From Deltaproteobacteria bacterium HGW-Deltaproteobacteria-13 (GTDB taxonomy: Bacteria > Desulfobacterota > Syntrophia > Syntrophales > Smithellaceae), in NCBI GenBank assembly GCA_002840555.1, contig PHBJ01000005.1, positions 95,634 through 159,633 of the forward strand: DNA of 64,000 nt, read 5' to 3'. Shown one piece after another: positions 27,421 through 37,600 of this stretch. The position numbers and the translations under genes were made by a program. The notes below the pieces were generated by a model. That model was not told the DNA's origin, did not search any database, and worked only from the letters and a program-made list of their open reading frames with translations. The stretch's first letter is position 1; each line of letters starts with the position of its first letter.

Positions 27421-27981
27421 TTAAGCTTTCTTCATATCTTCAATTAATTGCCTCAAAAGCTTTAGCTGTTCCTCCTGAATGGAAATCAGTTCCTTCCATT
27501 GCCTCTCTCTGAGGGAATCAATTTTATCATGCAGCCCTATTATTTCCAGTTCCGACTTTAAGTTGACTTCATAATCGTGTTCCGCTGTCAGCCTGTCCTT
27601 ATCGGCCTGCCGGTTTTGAGACATCAGAATAATCGGAGCCTGAATGGCGGCAAGCATGGATAAAACCAGATTAAGCAGAATGTACGGATACGGATCAAAC
27701 GAGCTGTTAAGCCTGATCAGGATAAACGAATTCAGGACAATCCATATTACCAGCACAACCATAAATATTGAGATAAAGAGCCAGGAACCGCCGAAAGAAG
27801 CAACCTTGTCAGCCATCTTCTGGCCAAAAGTAAGTTGCCCGGAAAGATCCTGAATGATATTTGTCGAAATCGGGGTTCTTTCGGTGATATGATGAGCAAC
27901 ATGCTTTTCCTGTTTCGTCAGCTCTTCGTATTTAGAGCTGAAAAGTTTTTCGGCGGTATCGCGTACTTTTTTATCATTCAT
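27421..27981 (-). CDS. DUF1003 membrane protein
   Basis: 186 residues: a soluble N-terminus, two membrane helices (about 75-98 and 107-130, around SWLFISIFMVVLVIWIV and YILLNLVLSMLAAIQAPIIL), and a charged coiled-coil C-terminus. This is the DUF1003 layout; function unknown. The ATG at 27981 is chosen because GAGGAG lies 7 bases upstream; an in-frame ATG at 28008 is less supported. Confidence 0.85.
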   Translation of the reverse strand: MNDKKVRDTAEKLFSSKYEELTKQEKHVAHHITERTPISTNIIQDLSGQLTFGQKMADKVASFGGSWLFISIFMVVLVIWIVLNSFILIRLNSSFDPYPYILLNLVLSMLAAIQAPIILMSQNRQADKDRLTAEHDYEVNLKSELEIIGLHDKIDSLRERQWKELISIQEEQLKLLRQLIEDMKKA

Positions 27982-28077
27982 TGTGCTGCTCCTCTCCTGA
28001 TCATGCATGTGCGCATTCTTTATGGCAATGAAAATTTAACTATTCCGGTTGGGCAAATAATGATCACCGGATCGAAA

Positions 28078-28773
28078 TCACGCCCAGCCTTCAGCCGCCA
28101 GCGCGTCGTGCAGTTCATCAGGATGGTGGCGGGACTGGAATTCAAGGCGGCTGGACTCGTTGTGTGCTTTGCTGTAAGGCAAACCTTCCGCCATGCGATT
28201 GCGTTCATGCAACTCGTGCAACAGCACAAATCCCCTTTCCTTCTCCTCTATATCATTGTCGATCCAGACCTCCCCTTTCGGAACAAATTCGTAAACGTGG
28301 TCGTGACCTCCAGCCGTGAAATCAATATCGAATACGCTTCGCACCAGGCGGCCATTCACAATCCATACACTGACGCCATTCTCCAATTTTTTCCATAGGC
28401 TTTCATGCACCGCCTTGGCATCAGGCAGCTCTCTTCCGTTATGCGTCACCTTGCGGACGTCTCCGGCCCGTCGCCTTATTCTGCGTTCAGCCAGATCTGC
28501 CTTTGTGATTGCATCATCATAGGAGACACCTTTCGCCATGAGATCATGTTCCACTAATAAATGTTCGATGAAGAACAAATGTTCATCGGGCTTTGCTTCC
28601 TGATCAATCCAGAACTCATTCTTTGGTATGTAGTGATACCTGTAGTGTTGGCCGAAGTTCGTGAACTCCTCATCAATGTGACCGCGTATGTATGCGCCAT
28701 CGACTATCCAGACCTGGTAGTCACCCCGCGTTTCGTCCTTTTTCAAATAGGGTGGTTTGAGCTTCTCTGCCAT
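28078..28773 (-). CDS. Unknown protein made of two tandem copies of one domain
   Basis: 231 residues with no family I can name. Residues of about 20-100 and 135-215 are clearly repeats: VWIVDGAYIRGHIDEEFT aligns with VWIVNGRLVRSVFDIDFT, YHYIPKNEFWID with YEFVPKGEVWID, and EHLLVEHDLMAKGVSYDDA with HELHERNRMAEGLPYSKA. The His/Glu-rich helix in each copy (HLLVEHD, HELHERN) could bind a metal, but no canonical HExxH is formed. Cytoplasmic, no signal peptide. Confidence 0.75.
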   Translation of the reverse strand: MAEKLKPPYLKKDETRGDYQVWIVDGAYIRGHIDEEFTNFGQHYRYHYIPKNEFWIDQEAKPDEHLFFIEHLLVEHDLMAKGVSYDDAITKADLAERRIRRRAGDVRKVTHNGRELPDAKAVHESLWKKLENGVSVWIVNGRLVRSVFDIDFTAGGHDHVYEFVPKGEVWIDNDIEEKERGFVLLHELHERNRMAEGLPYSKAHNESSRLEFQSRHHPDELHDALAAEGWA

Positions 28774-28877
28774 AGAATGTTCTCCCTGTCATAAAGATTT
28801 AGGCTATGCCGTGCCGCTTTTTAGAGCCCGCGTAAGCAGGATTTTATATTTTATTTTCTGATTGAGTAATTTGCGCT

Positions 28878-29330
28878 TCATCGTCTTACGACAAGAACAG
28901 GTATTTTTTTCTCCGTGTGCATTACTCCAATTGCCACACTGCCGAGAAGCGCAGCCTTTAATGCGCTTTTCCCATGAGAACCCAATACGATAAGATCCAC
29001 TTTCAAAGCCCCTGCTGTCTTGATGATCTCTTCCACCGGATGTCCTGCCTTAACAATCTTGCGTGACTCAACTCCTTTAGATTTGCATATTTTTTCAGCC
29101 TTGGAAACATAAGCCTCGGCGGTCTGCATAAGATAATCTTCCAGATTTTCCTGCAGATGTGTCGGAGTTGATTTAGAGGGGATAATCGGTTCGCCATAAA
29201 AAGGGCTTTTATCGATCACACTCAGCAATACAATTGGCGCTCCTGTCTGCTTTGCAAGATCTACCGCGTATTCCAAAGCTTTCTGTGCAGTTTTGGAACC
29301 ATCAATGGGTACCAGTATTTTTTTGATCAT
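28878..29330 (-). CDS. Universal stress protein (UspA family)
   Basis: 150 residues, single Usp domain. Starts KKILVPIDGS and has the ATP-binding pattern G-x2-G-x9-GS (GSHGKSALKAALLGS), so it is of the ATP-binding MJ0577 type. Usually induced by stress or growth arrest. Stands alone with its own ribosome site (GGAGG) upstream. Confidence 0.93.
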   Translation of the reverse strand: MIKKILVPIDGSKTAQKALEYAVDLAKQTGAPIVLLSVIDKSPFYGEPIIPSKSTPTHLQENLEDYLMQTAEAYVSKAEKICKSKGVESRKIVKAGHPVEEIIKTAGALKVDLIVLGSHGKSALKAALLGSVAIGVMHTEKKIPVLVVRR

Positions 29331-29517
29331 GACTCCTCCATAATGATTTTTTAATCTGACTTTTAATTATATCACAGGACAGGCATTCTATGAAGCTTGT
29401 ACTTGCCCCAATGTAACGGTGAAGATATGCGGGGGGATTGGTAACGATGAAGCGCAGATATTTTACCACACTCCTACGTACACAAAGAAGGGATATCCGG
29501 TTTTGCTATTGCTTTTT

Positions 29518-29751
29518 TTATTCACTGACTTTTTTGACGTAAACCTTAATTTCCTCGCCTTTATCTTCAATGGCCAGACATTCATTGCCGGTTGTTTTGC
29601 ACCAAGCCGGCATATCCTGTTTGATGCCCTTATCCGTCGCAACAACCTCCAGCACCTGGCCGACCTTCATCCTCTTAACCGTTTGGGCAGTTTTTATAAT
29701 CGGCATCGGACACATCAATCCAAAACAATCTATCGATTCATCAGCTTTCAT
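29518..29751 (-). CDS. TusA-family sulfur carrier protein
   Basis: 77 residues with the CPMPI motif (FGLMCPMPIIKTAQ) that carries a persulfide in TusA/SirA proteins, and a second cysteine pair near PAWCKTTGNEC. It lies last in a gene run with a DsrE-like protein, a scaffold and a cysteine desulfurase, consistent with relay of sulfane sulfur from cysteine. The motif cysteine is encoded as Cys here. Confidence 0.9.
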   Translation of the reverse strand: MKADESIDCFGLMCPMPIIKTAQTVKRMKVGQVLEVVATDKGIKQDMPAWCKTTGNECLAIEDKGEEIKVYVKKVSE

Positions 29752-29769
29752 ATTTCTCTCCCGATTTCA

Positions 29770-30252
29770 TCAAATAAACAGAGTTGTCTTCGACTCTCTG
29801 GCCTGGGCCAGAAAAAAAGCGGCGCCGGCCTGACTCATCACGCCATCGGTAAACGCGTCATCCGGCAGTCCCAGAATTCCGCATGAAGTCGAACAGGGCA
29901 CCATCTTAATGCCCATATCTTTCGCCATCTCAATAAATTCATCAATGGAAGGATATTTGGATTCTTTCATCAGCTTTTTCATCATCCATGTGCCCATTCC
30001 CAGCATGTTAAATTTGGATAACTTCAAACGGCTGGCTCCACCCCGGTTCAGGATATTCAGCATCTTACGCATAATGCCCTTGCTCCTGATCGGGCCCTCG
30101 TTGCGTTTGATGACATTCAAGCCCCAGAAAGTGAAAAACATAGTCACTTCCATGCCCATACTGGCGGCTGTGGTAGCCAGAATAAAGGCTGCCAGGGCTT
30201 TATCCAGATCTCCGCTGAACAATACCAGAGTAAATTTTTCTTTTTCCGGCAT
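29770..30252 (-). CDS. DsrE/DsrF-like sulfur-relay protein
   Basis: 160 residues from the ATG at 30252, which has an AAGGAGG site. The protein matches the DsrE/F/H-like (peroxiredoxin-family) fold: TLVLFSGDLDKALAAFILATTAASMG-EVTMFFTFWG and the C-terminal MVPCSTSCGILG motif with two cysteines suited to persulfide transfer. Partner of the adjacent TusA-like protein; the pair is common in anaerobes. Two hydrophobic segments are moderate, so it may be peripheral at the membrane. Confidence 0.87.
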   Translation of the reverse strand: MPEKEKFTLVLFSGDLDKALAAFILATTAASMGMEVTMFFTFWGLNVIKRNEGPIRSKGIMRKMLNILNRGGASRLKLSKFNMLGMGTWMMKKLMKESKYPSIDEFIEMAKDMGIKMVPCSTSCGILGLPDDAFTDGVMSQAGAAFFLAQARESKTTLFI

Positions 30253-30309
30253 AACTTTTCCTCCTTCAGGCAATACAAATCCTTTTCGGGGGTAATTCTA
30301 TAATGTTCA

Positions 30310-30798
30310 TCAGGATGTTTTTGCCTCAGAAATATTGACCTGACAACCTTGTTGACAGACCGGATCATTTTCACGGTCTTCATGATCACAGAACGGACAG
30401 CATTTACTGTCATCCGCCTTGAGTTTTCCGGTTTTGATCAAATAATCGTCAATCGCTTTATTTAAAGCCTGGGCGCCCAGATTCGAGCAATGGAATTTCT
30501 GTTTGGGCAGACCTTCCAGCATCTTGGCGACCGATTCAGGAGTGATTTTTTGAGCTTCTTCAATCGTCGCGCCCTTGGCCATTTCACTCACCATGCTGGA
30601 AACCGCAATGGCCGCGCCGCAGCCGAAAGTCTTATACTTCACATCCTCCAGACGGCCGTCTTTGACTTTGATGTAAAAAGTCATCATATCTCCGCAGACC
30701 GGGTTGCCGACTTCTCCAACGCCGTCGGCATTCTCGATCTCACCCACGTTGCGCGGATGCATAAAATGATCCATTACTTTTTCACTATATACCGGCAT
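30310..30798 (-). CDS. IscU/NifU-type Fe-S scaffold protein with Cys-rich tail
   Basis: 162 residues. The scaffold cysteines are at GNPVCGD, FGCGAA and KFHCSNLG, as in IscU/NifU-N, which assemble clusters from sulfur supplied by the desulfurase encoded immediately upstream (one base between stop and start). The last 35 residues add a Cys-rich tail (CCPFCDHED, VCQQGCQ) not present in classical IscU and able to bind zinc or a further cluster. Such tails occur in some anaerobe NifU-like proteins. Confidence 0.92.
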   Translation of the reverse strand: MPVYSEKVMDHFMHPRNVGEIENADGVGEVGNPVCGDMMTFYIKVKDGRLEDVKYKTFGCGAAIAVSSMVSEMAKGATIEEAQKITPESVAKMLEGLPKQKFHCSNLGAQALNKAIDDYLIKTGKLKADDSKCCPFCDHEDRENDPVCQQGCQVNISEAKTS

Positions 30799-30799
30799 C

Positions 30800-31990
30800 T
30801 CACTGGCCTCCTTTATTGGCTTTTATAAATTTGGAATAAACGGGCGACATCTCTCTGAGCCGCTCCACGATAGGCGGCATCACATTCAGAACATGATCGA
30901 TGTCCTCCGGTTTATTCTGAATTCCCATTGTAAATAACAACGAACCTTGCGCTATTTCATGATTGTAACCCATCGCCAGAAGAACATGCGATGCTTTTAG
31001 CGCTCTGGAAGTGCAGGACGATCCGCTGGAAACAGCCACTCCCTGGCTGTTCAACATCATCAGCATTGCTTCTCCTTCAATAAATTCAACACAGAAACTG
31101 GCATGTCCCGGCAGTCTTTTCACCAGATCGCCGGTCACGACCACATGTGGAATCTTCGCCGGAAGTCCGTTAATCAATTGATCTCTGATCTGGGTTAATT
31201 TCTGTCCTCTCTCCACGAGATCGCGTGCCGCTATTTGGGCCGCTTTTCCCATTCCGATGATTGCGGCAATGTCCTCTGTCCCGGCTCTGCGTCCACCTTC
31301 CTGAATTCCACCGTCCATCAGCGGCAGTATCCGCACACCGCGTCTGACCCACAATGCGGCGCTGCCTTTCGGCCCGTAAAACGGATTCCCCGCCAAACTC
31401 AAAGCGTCCACTCCCAGTTCTTTAACACTAACCGGAATGGCGCCGCACGTGGCCACGGCGTCGGTATGCAATACGACTTTCTTCTCTTTTGTAATTTTAG
31501 ATATCTCAGCTAACGGCTGGATCGTTCCAACCTCGCCGTTGGCATGCATAATCGAAACCAGGACGGTATCCGGACGAATTGCTTTTCCGACGTTTTCCGG
31601 ATCAACCAGACCGTTTTTGTCAACCGGCACCTCGCTGACTTCATATCCCAGTTTTTCCATGAATTTCGCCGAATTCATTACGGAAAAATGTTCAATCGCC
31701 GAGATGACAATATGCTTGCCTTTATTTTGTTGGGCTAAAGCCAGTCCTTTAATGGCAAAGTTATTGCTCTCCGTTCCGCTGGCGGTGAAAATTACTTCCT
31801 CGGGATTTGCCGCCCCGATTAACGCCGCAACCTGAACGCGCGCCTCTTCAAGGGCATCCCGGGGAGCATCGCCCCAATCATGCAAAGATAAAGGATTGCC
31901 AAAATCCATGCCCAGATACGGCATCATGGCTTCTCTGACTTCCGGTAAAAGGGGAGCTGCGGCAGAATGGTCCAGATAAACTTTTGTCAT
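30800..31990 (-). CDS. Cysteine desulfurase (NifS/IscS family)
   Basis: 396 residues, PLP-dependent. It has the [11 protein letters not shown] opening, the HTDAVAT segment and the catalytic-loop cysteine in [16 protein letters not shown]. The PLP lysine is not obvious: the usual SxHK position reads [13 protein letters not shown], so the Schiff-base lysine should be checked by alignment. It mobilises sulfur from cysteine for the adjacent scaffold and possibly the DsrE/TusA relay. ATG 31990 (after GAGAGG) is preferred over TTG 31996. Confidence 0.88.
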   Translation of the reverse strand: MTKVYLDHSAAAPLLPEVREAMMPYLGMDFGNPLSLHDWGDAPRDALEEARVQVAALIGAANPEEVIFTASGTESNNFAIKGLALAQQNKGKHIVISAIEHFSVMNSAKFMEKLGYEVSEVPVDKNGLVDPENVGKAIRPDTVLVSIMHANGEVGTIQPLAEISKITKEKKVVLHTDAVATCGAIPVSVKELGVDALSLAGNPFYGPKGSAALWVRRGVRILPLMDGGIQEGGRRAGTEDIAAIIGMGKAAQIAARDLVERGQKLTQIRDQLINGLPAKIPHVVVTGDLVKRLPGHASFCVEFIEGEAMLMMLNSQGVAVSSGSSCTSRALKASHVLLAMGYNHEIAQGSLLFTMGIQNKPEDIDHVLNVMPPIVERLREMSPVYSKFIKANKGGQ

Positions 31991-32133
31991 CTTCAAGGCC
32001 TCTCTTTTAATTTTGATACAAATAAATGATTCTCATATTTAATGAGAAAAAACCCGGTTATTCCCGTCCATAATAATCTAAATATGAATTGATATTTGTC
32101 AACCGGGGGCTTTATCCTTGACCTCAAGGATAA
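31991..32133. promoter_or_regulatory. Promoter region of the sulfur-trafficking operon, with Fur-like site and a palindrome
   Basis: On the minus strand a TTGACA box lies about 110 bases before the desulfurase start with a weak A+T-rich -10. Near 32024-32040 the sequence AAATGATTCTCATATTT resembles a Fur-type iron box. A palindrome, TTATCCTTGA-CC-TCAAGGATAA (32112-32133), overlaps the stop of the ferredoxin gene and may be its mRNA end. Confidence 0.4.
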
Positions 32134-32333
32134 ATCTGCTCACCCTGATCATCCTGAAGGATAATCGCGTCAAGCGGGCAGCTTTCAGCCGCTTCCATGA
32201 TTTTTTCATGACTTACGGATTCGATATTGGTTGCAACCGCTTTATTCTGCTTATCCAGGTTGAATACTCCCGGGGCTATCGCTACACAGTTCCCGATACC
32301 TTCACATAAATCACGGTCAATAATTACTTTCAT
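32124..32333 (-). CDS. Small ferredoxin, probably [3Fe-4S] type
   Basis: 69 residues with a single cluster motif, C-E-G-I-G-N-C plus a later SCPLDAI. The usual second ligand position holds isoleucine instead of cysteine, as in [3Fe-4S] ferredoxins that serve P450s and similar oxidoreductases. Acidic, soluble and cytoplasmic. Partner unknown; the divergent ArsR/FadL genes and the desulfurase operon are its neighbours. Confidence 0.87.
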   Translation of the reverse strand: MKVIIDRDLCEGIGNCVAIAPGVFNLDKQNKAVATNIESVSHEKIMEAAESCPLDAIILQDDQGEQIYP

Positions 32334-32824
32334 AGATTTGACCTCTGCCTGTTAGCTGACTGTTTTTAACACACAGTTAACGCTTTGAAAGCCTTTGATC
32401 TGACATGGTGAACCTTTACTTTGATGATCATTTCCTCAAAAGTGTATATTCTTTTTACAGAGAGATCCATTTGGCGTGGGAGAGATTTTTCCGGCAATGC
32501 GTCCTTTTCTCTACCAGAGAATATAGGGAAATTACGCATTGATGTCAATTATTTTTATCTGCATGATTTTGTGTTGTCATGCGGCGGACAGGAACATGAC
32601 GCTTCCGAAAAGCGTATCATAAATAAGCAACCCGCTGATATTACAGATAGACAGATCACCTCTTTACCCTCAATACTTTCACCGGATAAAATTTATGTTG
32701 ACATCTATAAAAATATAAATTACATAGTTTGCAAATATATTAACTAGCAAACTATCGACGGGCTGAAGCCTACGATCGCAACGCTGTTATGATGGACAAT
32801 CTTTTGAACAGGGATGGAGGAATG
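32334..32824. promoter_or_regulatory. Divergent region with ArsR-type operator
   Basis: A perfect 9-base inverted repeat, ATAGTTTGC (32724-32732) and GCAAACTAT (32747-32755), lies 70-100 bases before the ArsR start. It overlaps the -10 of a plausible promoter (TTGACA 32698-32703, 17 bases, TACATA 32721-32726), which suggests autorepression. The remaining part (32334-32690) shows nothing I can support. Confidence 0.55.
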
Positions 32825-33205
32825 ATGAAAAGTATTTTTAAACTTCAGGCCGATATTTGTAAAATTTTTGCCAATGAAAAACGTCTGGAAATTATTAACT
32901 TGATCAAAGACAAAGAAATGTCCAACCGCGACATTATGCATGAGACGGGCTTAAGCAAGGTCAGCATGACGCAGCATATGAATGTATTGAAGTCAAAAGG
33001 GGTTATCGAATCCCGGCGTGAAGGTCAGCAGTTGTTTTATTCGATTGCCAATCCCAAAATCATTCAGGCCTGTACTTTAATGCGGGAAGTATTGGTGGAA
33101 CAGCATGTGGAAAGAGAAAGGGTTGTTTCCCGTTTGGTGAAAGCATCCAATGATATGCAAGGCAATAAATCGATAAAACGCAAAACCACCGGAAACAAGA
33201 AATGA
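32825..33205 (+). CDS. ArsR-family winged-helix regulator
   Basis: 126 residues: a winged HTH (EKRLEIINLIKDKEMSNRDIMHETGLSKVSMTQHMNVLKSKGVIESRREGQQLFYSI) and a basic tail. No clear metal-binding CxC is seen, so its signal may not be a metal. GGAGG precedes two close ATGs; 32825 has workable spacing. It probably represses from the inverted repeat upstream and could control the FadL and oxidoreductase genes that follow. Confidence 0.9.
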   Translation: MKSIFKLQADICKIFANEKRLEIINLIKDKEMSNRDIMHETGLSKVSMTQHMNVLKSKGVIESRREGQQLFYSIANPKIIQACTLMREVLVEQHVERERVVSRLVKASNDMQGNKSIKRKTTGNKK

Positions 33206-33351
33206 ATTTTGTCATCATTATTCTCATGAAGAAGGCATGCCAAGACAGCCTGTAATTTTTTATAAGAGGGGGGTGTTGGAGACCTTCATACCACAATGCC
33301 CCATATAATAAATCGGAAACCTTAAAGGAAGGAAGAGAGAAAGGAGCGGTT

Positions 33352-34557
33352 ATGAAAAAAATTATTACATTTTCATTAATGAGTGTCATTGCCGTAGTAT
33401 TGATGACAAGCAGCGCTTACGCGACCAACGGTATGCGGATGATTGGATTAGGTCCCGTTCAGGATTCCATGGGCGGTGTCAGTGTGGGCGTTCCTCTGGA
33501 CGCGGCCTCGGTTTTGACAAATCCCGCGGGAATGAGTTTCCTGCCCGGCAGAATTGATTTCGGCGCTTCATATTTCAAGCCGTCGGTAAAATACAAAGCA
33601 ACCGGCGCCGGTCCGGGGGTGGTCATAAATAATGACGTCTCAATAGATTCCGATCGCGGAGGATCACCGGTTCCGGCCTTCGGTCTTATCATTCCCATCA
33701 ATGATAGTTTAAGATTCGGCATCGGAGCATACGGTGTCGCGGGAATGGGTGTGGATTATAAAAGTAATCTTTACAGCGGCGTCACCTATACTTCCTATTC
33801 ACAGATGCGTTTTGCGCCGGGATTATCCTACAAAATTAACGACATCATATCCGTCGGTGCCGCAGTCAACATTATGTATGGGACGATGGAATTTAATGCC
33901 GGGGGGCCTACACAGCAACCGCATATGGGAGCATCGTCTTTCGGCTATGGAGCAACATTCGGCGTGCTGGTAAAACCTGTCGACTTTCTGCAAATCGGAT
34001 TGGCCTACGAAACAAAAAGCTTTTTTGAAGATTATAAATTTAATACCGCCACCGGTGAGGAAAAACTGGAGTTTAACCAGCCGCAGAGCGCAACCATCGG
34101 CTTCGGTATAAAACCCATCAAGGATCTGGTGATCGGCTTCGACGTTCAATGGATAGACTGGTCGCAAACAGTCGGAGGAAATCTTCCCGAATACAAGGCT
34201 AGAACCGGTATGACCATGCCCTGGAATATGGACTGGAGCGATCAGGTTGTCTATAAAGTCGGCATTCAATATGCGGTTCACCCGATGGTAACCCTGCGAG
34301 CCGGCTACAACTATGGGAAAATGCCGCTCAATAGTGATCGTGCTTTTGAGAATATGGCTTTCCCCGCCGTATCCGAGCATCATTTTACCGCAGGTCTTGG
34401 CCTCAACTTAACCAAGAATATGACTCTCAACATCGGTGGCATGTATTCTCCGCCGGCGAAAATCAGCGGCTCCAACATGATGGAGCAGGGTATCGTGTCC
34501 TATGAAACAGAAATGTCTCAGTTCGCTGTCGATATGGGAATCGCATACACTTTTTAA
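33352..34557 (+). CDS. FadL/OmpP1-family outer-membrane transporter
   Basis: 401 residues: signal peptide (cleavage near AYATNG) and a 14-strand-type FadL barrel. Features include the N-terminal hatch motif NGMRMIGLG, DAASVLTNPAGMSFL and a C-terminal aromatic residue (VDMGIAYTF) for outer-membrane assembly. The family passes long-chain fatty acids or other hydrophobic compounds, including aromatics and alkanes. Together with the oxidoreductase just downstream it forms a plausible uptake and oxidation unit. Confidence 0.92.
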   Translation: MKKIITFSLMSVIAVVLMTSSAYATNGMRMIGLGPVQDSMGGVSVGVPLDAASVLTNPAGMSFLPGRIDFGASYFKPSVKYKATGAGPGVVINNDVSIDSDRGGSPVPAFGLIIPINDSLRFGIGAYGVAGMGVDYKSNLYSGVTYTSYSQMRFAPGLSYKINDIISVGAAVNIMYGTMEFNAGGPTQQPHMGASSFGYGATFGVLVKPVDFLQIGLAYETKSFFEDYKFNTATGEEKLEFNQPQSATIGFGIKPIKDLVIGFDVQWIDWSQTVGGNLPEYKARTGMTMPWNMDWSDQVVYKVGIQYAVHPMVTLRAGYNYGKMPLNSDRAFENMAFPAVSEHHFTAGLGLNLTKNMTLNIGGMYSPPAKISGSNMMEQGIVSYETEMSQFAVDMGIAYTF

Positions 34558-34625
34558 ATTTTGTTAGCCGCATCTGTATTTGAAATTAAACGACCTGATA
34601 AAAACAAAAAACAGGGGGGAATCCA

Positions 34626-37600
34626 ATGGACGGAATGCAAAAAGAATTTCTGGAAAAAAGATTTGGGAATCGCGTTAATTTTAGTGAAATGGAACGCGTA
34701 TTGTATAGCCATGATATCGCGGCAATACCGTCCTTGATTGCTCCTCTGATCGGCAATACTGTTCCGGATGCAATTGTTCAGCCGCAAAACGAACAGGAAC
34801 TGGTTGATCTGGTGAACTGGGCGCGGCAGAATGATATTGCCCTCACGCCGCGTGCAAAAGCATCTTCCGGTTATGGCGGAGTTTTACCGGTCAAGCAAGG
34901 TGTCGTTGTAGATTTTTTCCGGATGAATCGCATCTTGACCATTGATAAACAGGCCCAAACGGTTACTTGTCAGGCGGGTGCAGTGTGGGAAAAAGTCGAT
35001 GCAACCCTGGCCCCAGAAGGGCTAACCGTCAATCTTTATCCGTCCAGCTATCCCGGGTCAACGGTAGGCGGCTGGCTGGCGCAAGGCGGCGCCGGTTTCG
35101 GATCTTATCAATACGGCTGGTTCCGTGAAAACGTCGTTTCCGCCCGTGTGGTCATGCCGGATGGTACGGTTCGTGTTTTTAGCGGTCCAGATCTGGATTT
35201 AATTGCCGATGCCGAAGGCACGACCGGTTTTATCATCGATTTGACGATGAAGGTCCAGCGTAACGAAGATCTGGAGATTATTGCCATCGGGTGTCCGGAC
35301 GCTGACGACCTTCAAAGAATAATAGAAGACATCGTTAAAGCCGACCTGCCTTTATGGTCTTTGGTGTTCATTAATCCCAGAATGGCGGAGATGAAAAACC
35401 GTTCACCATTGATGGAACACAATGGACATCCGGTAGAGGAAAGGGTTCTGCTTCCAGCCTCTTACATTGCTACTCTGGCTTTTTGGAAAAAAGACAAACC
35501 ACAAATTATGCAAAAAATGACGGAGATATTGCGCCGTTGCCAGGGAGAAATACTCAGCGAACGCATTGCGGAACACGAGTGGAAAAACCGTTTCAAGATC
35601 ATGGTCGTAAAGAGGCTTGGGCCCAGTCTGGTACCGGCTGAAGTTGTTATACCTTTATCGAAGCTGGGCCGTTTCATGACGGAAATTGAATATAAAATCA
35701 ATCAGCCGATCGTTAAGGAAGGAACCATTATCCGCAAGGGAAAAGACGGGAATCCGGAAGTCGTTATTCTGGGTTTTATTCCCGCCGATCAGCGCAAATT
35801 CAGCTATAATCTTGTGTTCAGCCTTTCTTTGTCCGTCATGAAAATTGCCGAGAAAAACGGAGGACGAGCTTACTCCACGGGATTATACTTCAAATCAAAG
35901 GCAGAAAAAGTACTGGGGAAAGACCGGTTGTCCAGACTGAAAAACTTCAAGAATCAGATAGACCGCAAGGGCATCTTCAATCCCGGGAAGGTAATGGGCT
36001 ACAGCTTGATGGACAGCGCCATGAGCGCAGGTTCCGCACTGGAACCGTTGATCAGGCCTTTCGGCAATTACGTCATCACGCATATCGGTGAGAGAAAGAG
36101 TTATCCTTTGAGCGACATTCCGGCGGATGTTGTCTGGTATGCGTACAGCTGTTCGCAGTGCGGCTACTGCGTGGAAGAGTGTGATCAGTTTTACGGACGC
36201 GGCTGGGAAAGCCAGAGCCCGCGCGGCAAATGGTACTGGCTGCGGGAATATCTGGAAGGAAGAGCGAAATGGACGCAGGAACAAGTAGATACTTTTCTGG
36301 TTTGTACGACCTGCGAGCTTTGCAATCTACGTTGTTCGGCGGCTCTGCCTATCGAACCTTCGTGGATGAAGCTCCGAGGCAAATTGATTAATCAGGAAAA
36401 GCGGATGACCTTCCCGCCGTTTGAAATGATGGCTGAAGCACTGCGAAATGAAGGAAATATCTGGGCCGGATACCGGAAAAACAGGGCAGACTGGTTTCCG
36501 GAAGATCTAAAGGAAAAACATGGCCCTGGCCGTAAAGCACCTGCGGTATATTTTGCCGGATGTACGGTAAGTTATGTGGAGCATGATATCGGCATGGCAA
36601 CCGTGAGATTGCTCGACAAAGCCGGTGTGGATTTTACCTATGCCGGTAAACCGGAAAATTGTTGCGGTACACCGATGCTGGTGGCCGGCAAATGGGATCT
36701 TTTCGAGGATATCATGCGCAAAAATATCGAAGTGGTAAAACATGCCGGCGCGGATACCGTAATCGCATCCTGTCCGGCCTGCGATATGATGTGGCGAACG
36801 GTTTATCCCGAATGGACGAAGAAATTGGGCATTGAATATAATATTAAGACCAAACATTATTCGGAAATTATCGCTGAGAAAATCAAATCCGGCGAATTTG
36901 TATTTCCAGCCAACGATATGAAACCGGTAACAGTCACCTGGCATGATTCCTGTCATATCGGGCGGGCCTCCGGCGTGTACGAACCACCGCGCGACATGAT
37001 TAAGGCGATTCCCAATGTCAATTTTGTGGAAATGCAACATAACCGGGAAAAAGGGCATTGCTGCGGCAGCGTGCTCACCCTGATTAAAGATCCGCCCATC
37101 GCCGCCGATATTGGTAAAACGAGGCTCGATGATGCAATAGAAAATGGAGCGCAAAAAGTGTTGGCTCTTTGTCCTTGCTGTGAGGTGCAATTGCGCGTCA
37201 CGGCAAAAAAGAAAAATATGCCTCTGGAAATTGTCGATCTGGCGCATTTTGCCGGTAATGCCCTCGGTTATGATTTCCCCGATCCCAATCCGGATGTGCA
37301 TAGCCAGTGGGGTGTCTTTGATGCCTTCATATCGTTGATGACGCCTCAAGGATTTGCCAATCTCATGGGAACCATGTGGCCGCAGTTGATTGACGCCATG
37401 CCTTTCGGTATGGGGCCTATGATGAGAGCCATGGGGAAAATACCCGGTGCTCTGACCTTGATGAAACCCATGTTTCCAATTCTGTTTCCGAGGCTCTTGC
37501 CGATGATGATGCCAAAGGTCATGCCGGTGATGCTGGAACGGGTTTCCGCACTAATTGCCATGCCTGATTATATGAAAGAACAGATGCCCGAGTTGATGCC

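Noticed and set aside
29500-29520. TGA stop of the TusA-like gene as possible selenocysteine
   Set aside because: The protein is complete at this point and the reading frame beyond it gives a short unfamiliar tail with no stable G-loop hairpin nearby.
32366-32747. Open frames in the gap between ferredoxin and ArsR genes
   Set aside because: No ribosome sites, no recognisable protein features, and both strands are open by chance in A+T-rich DNA.
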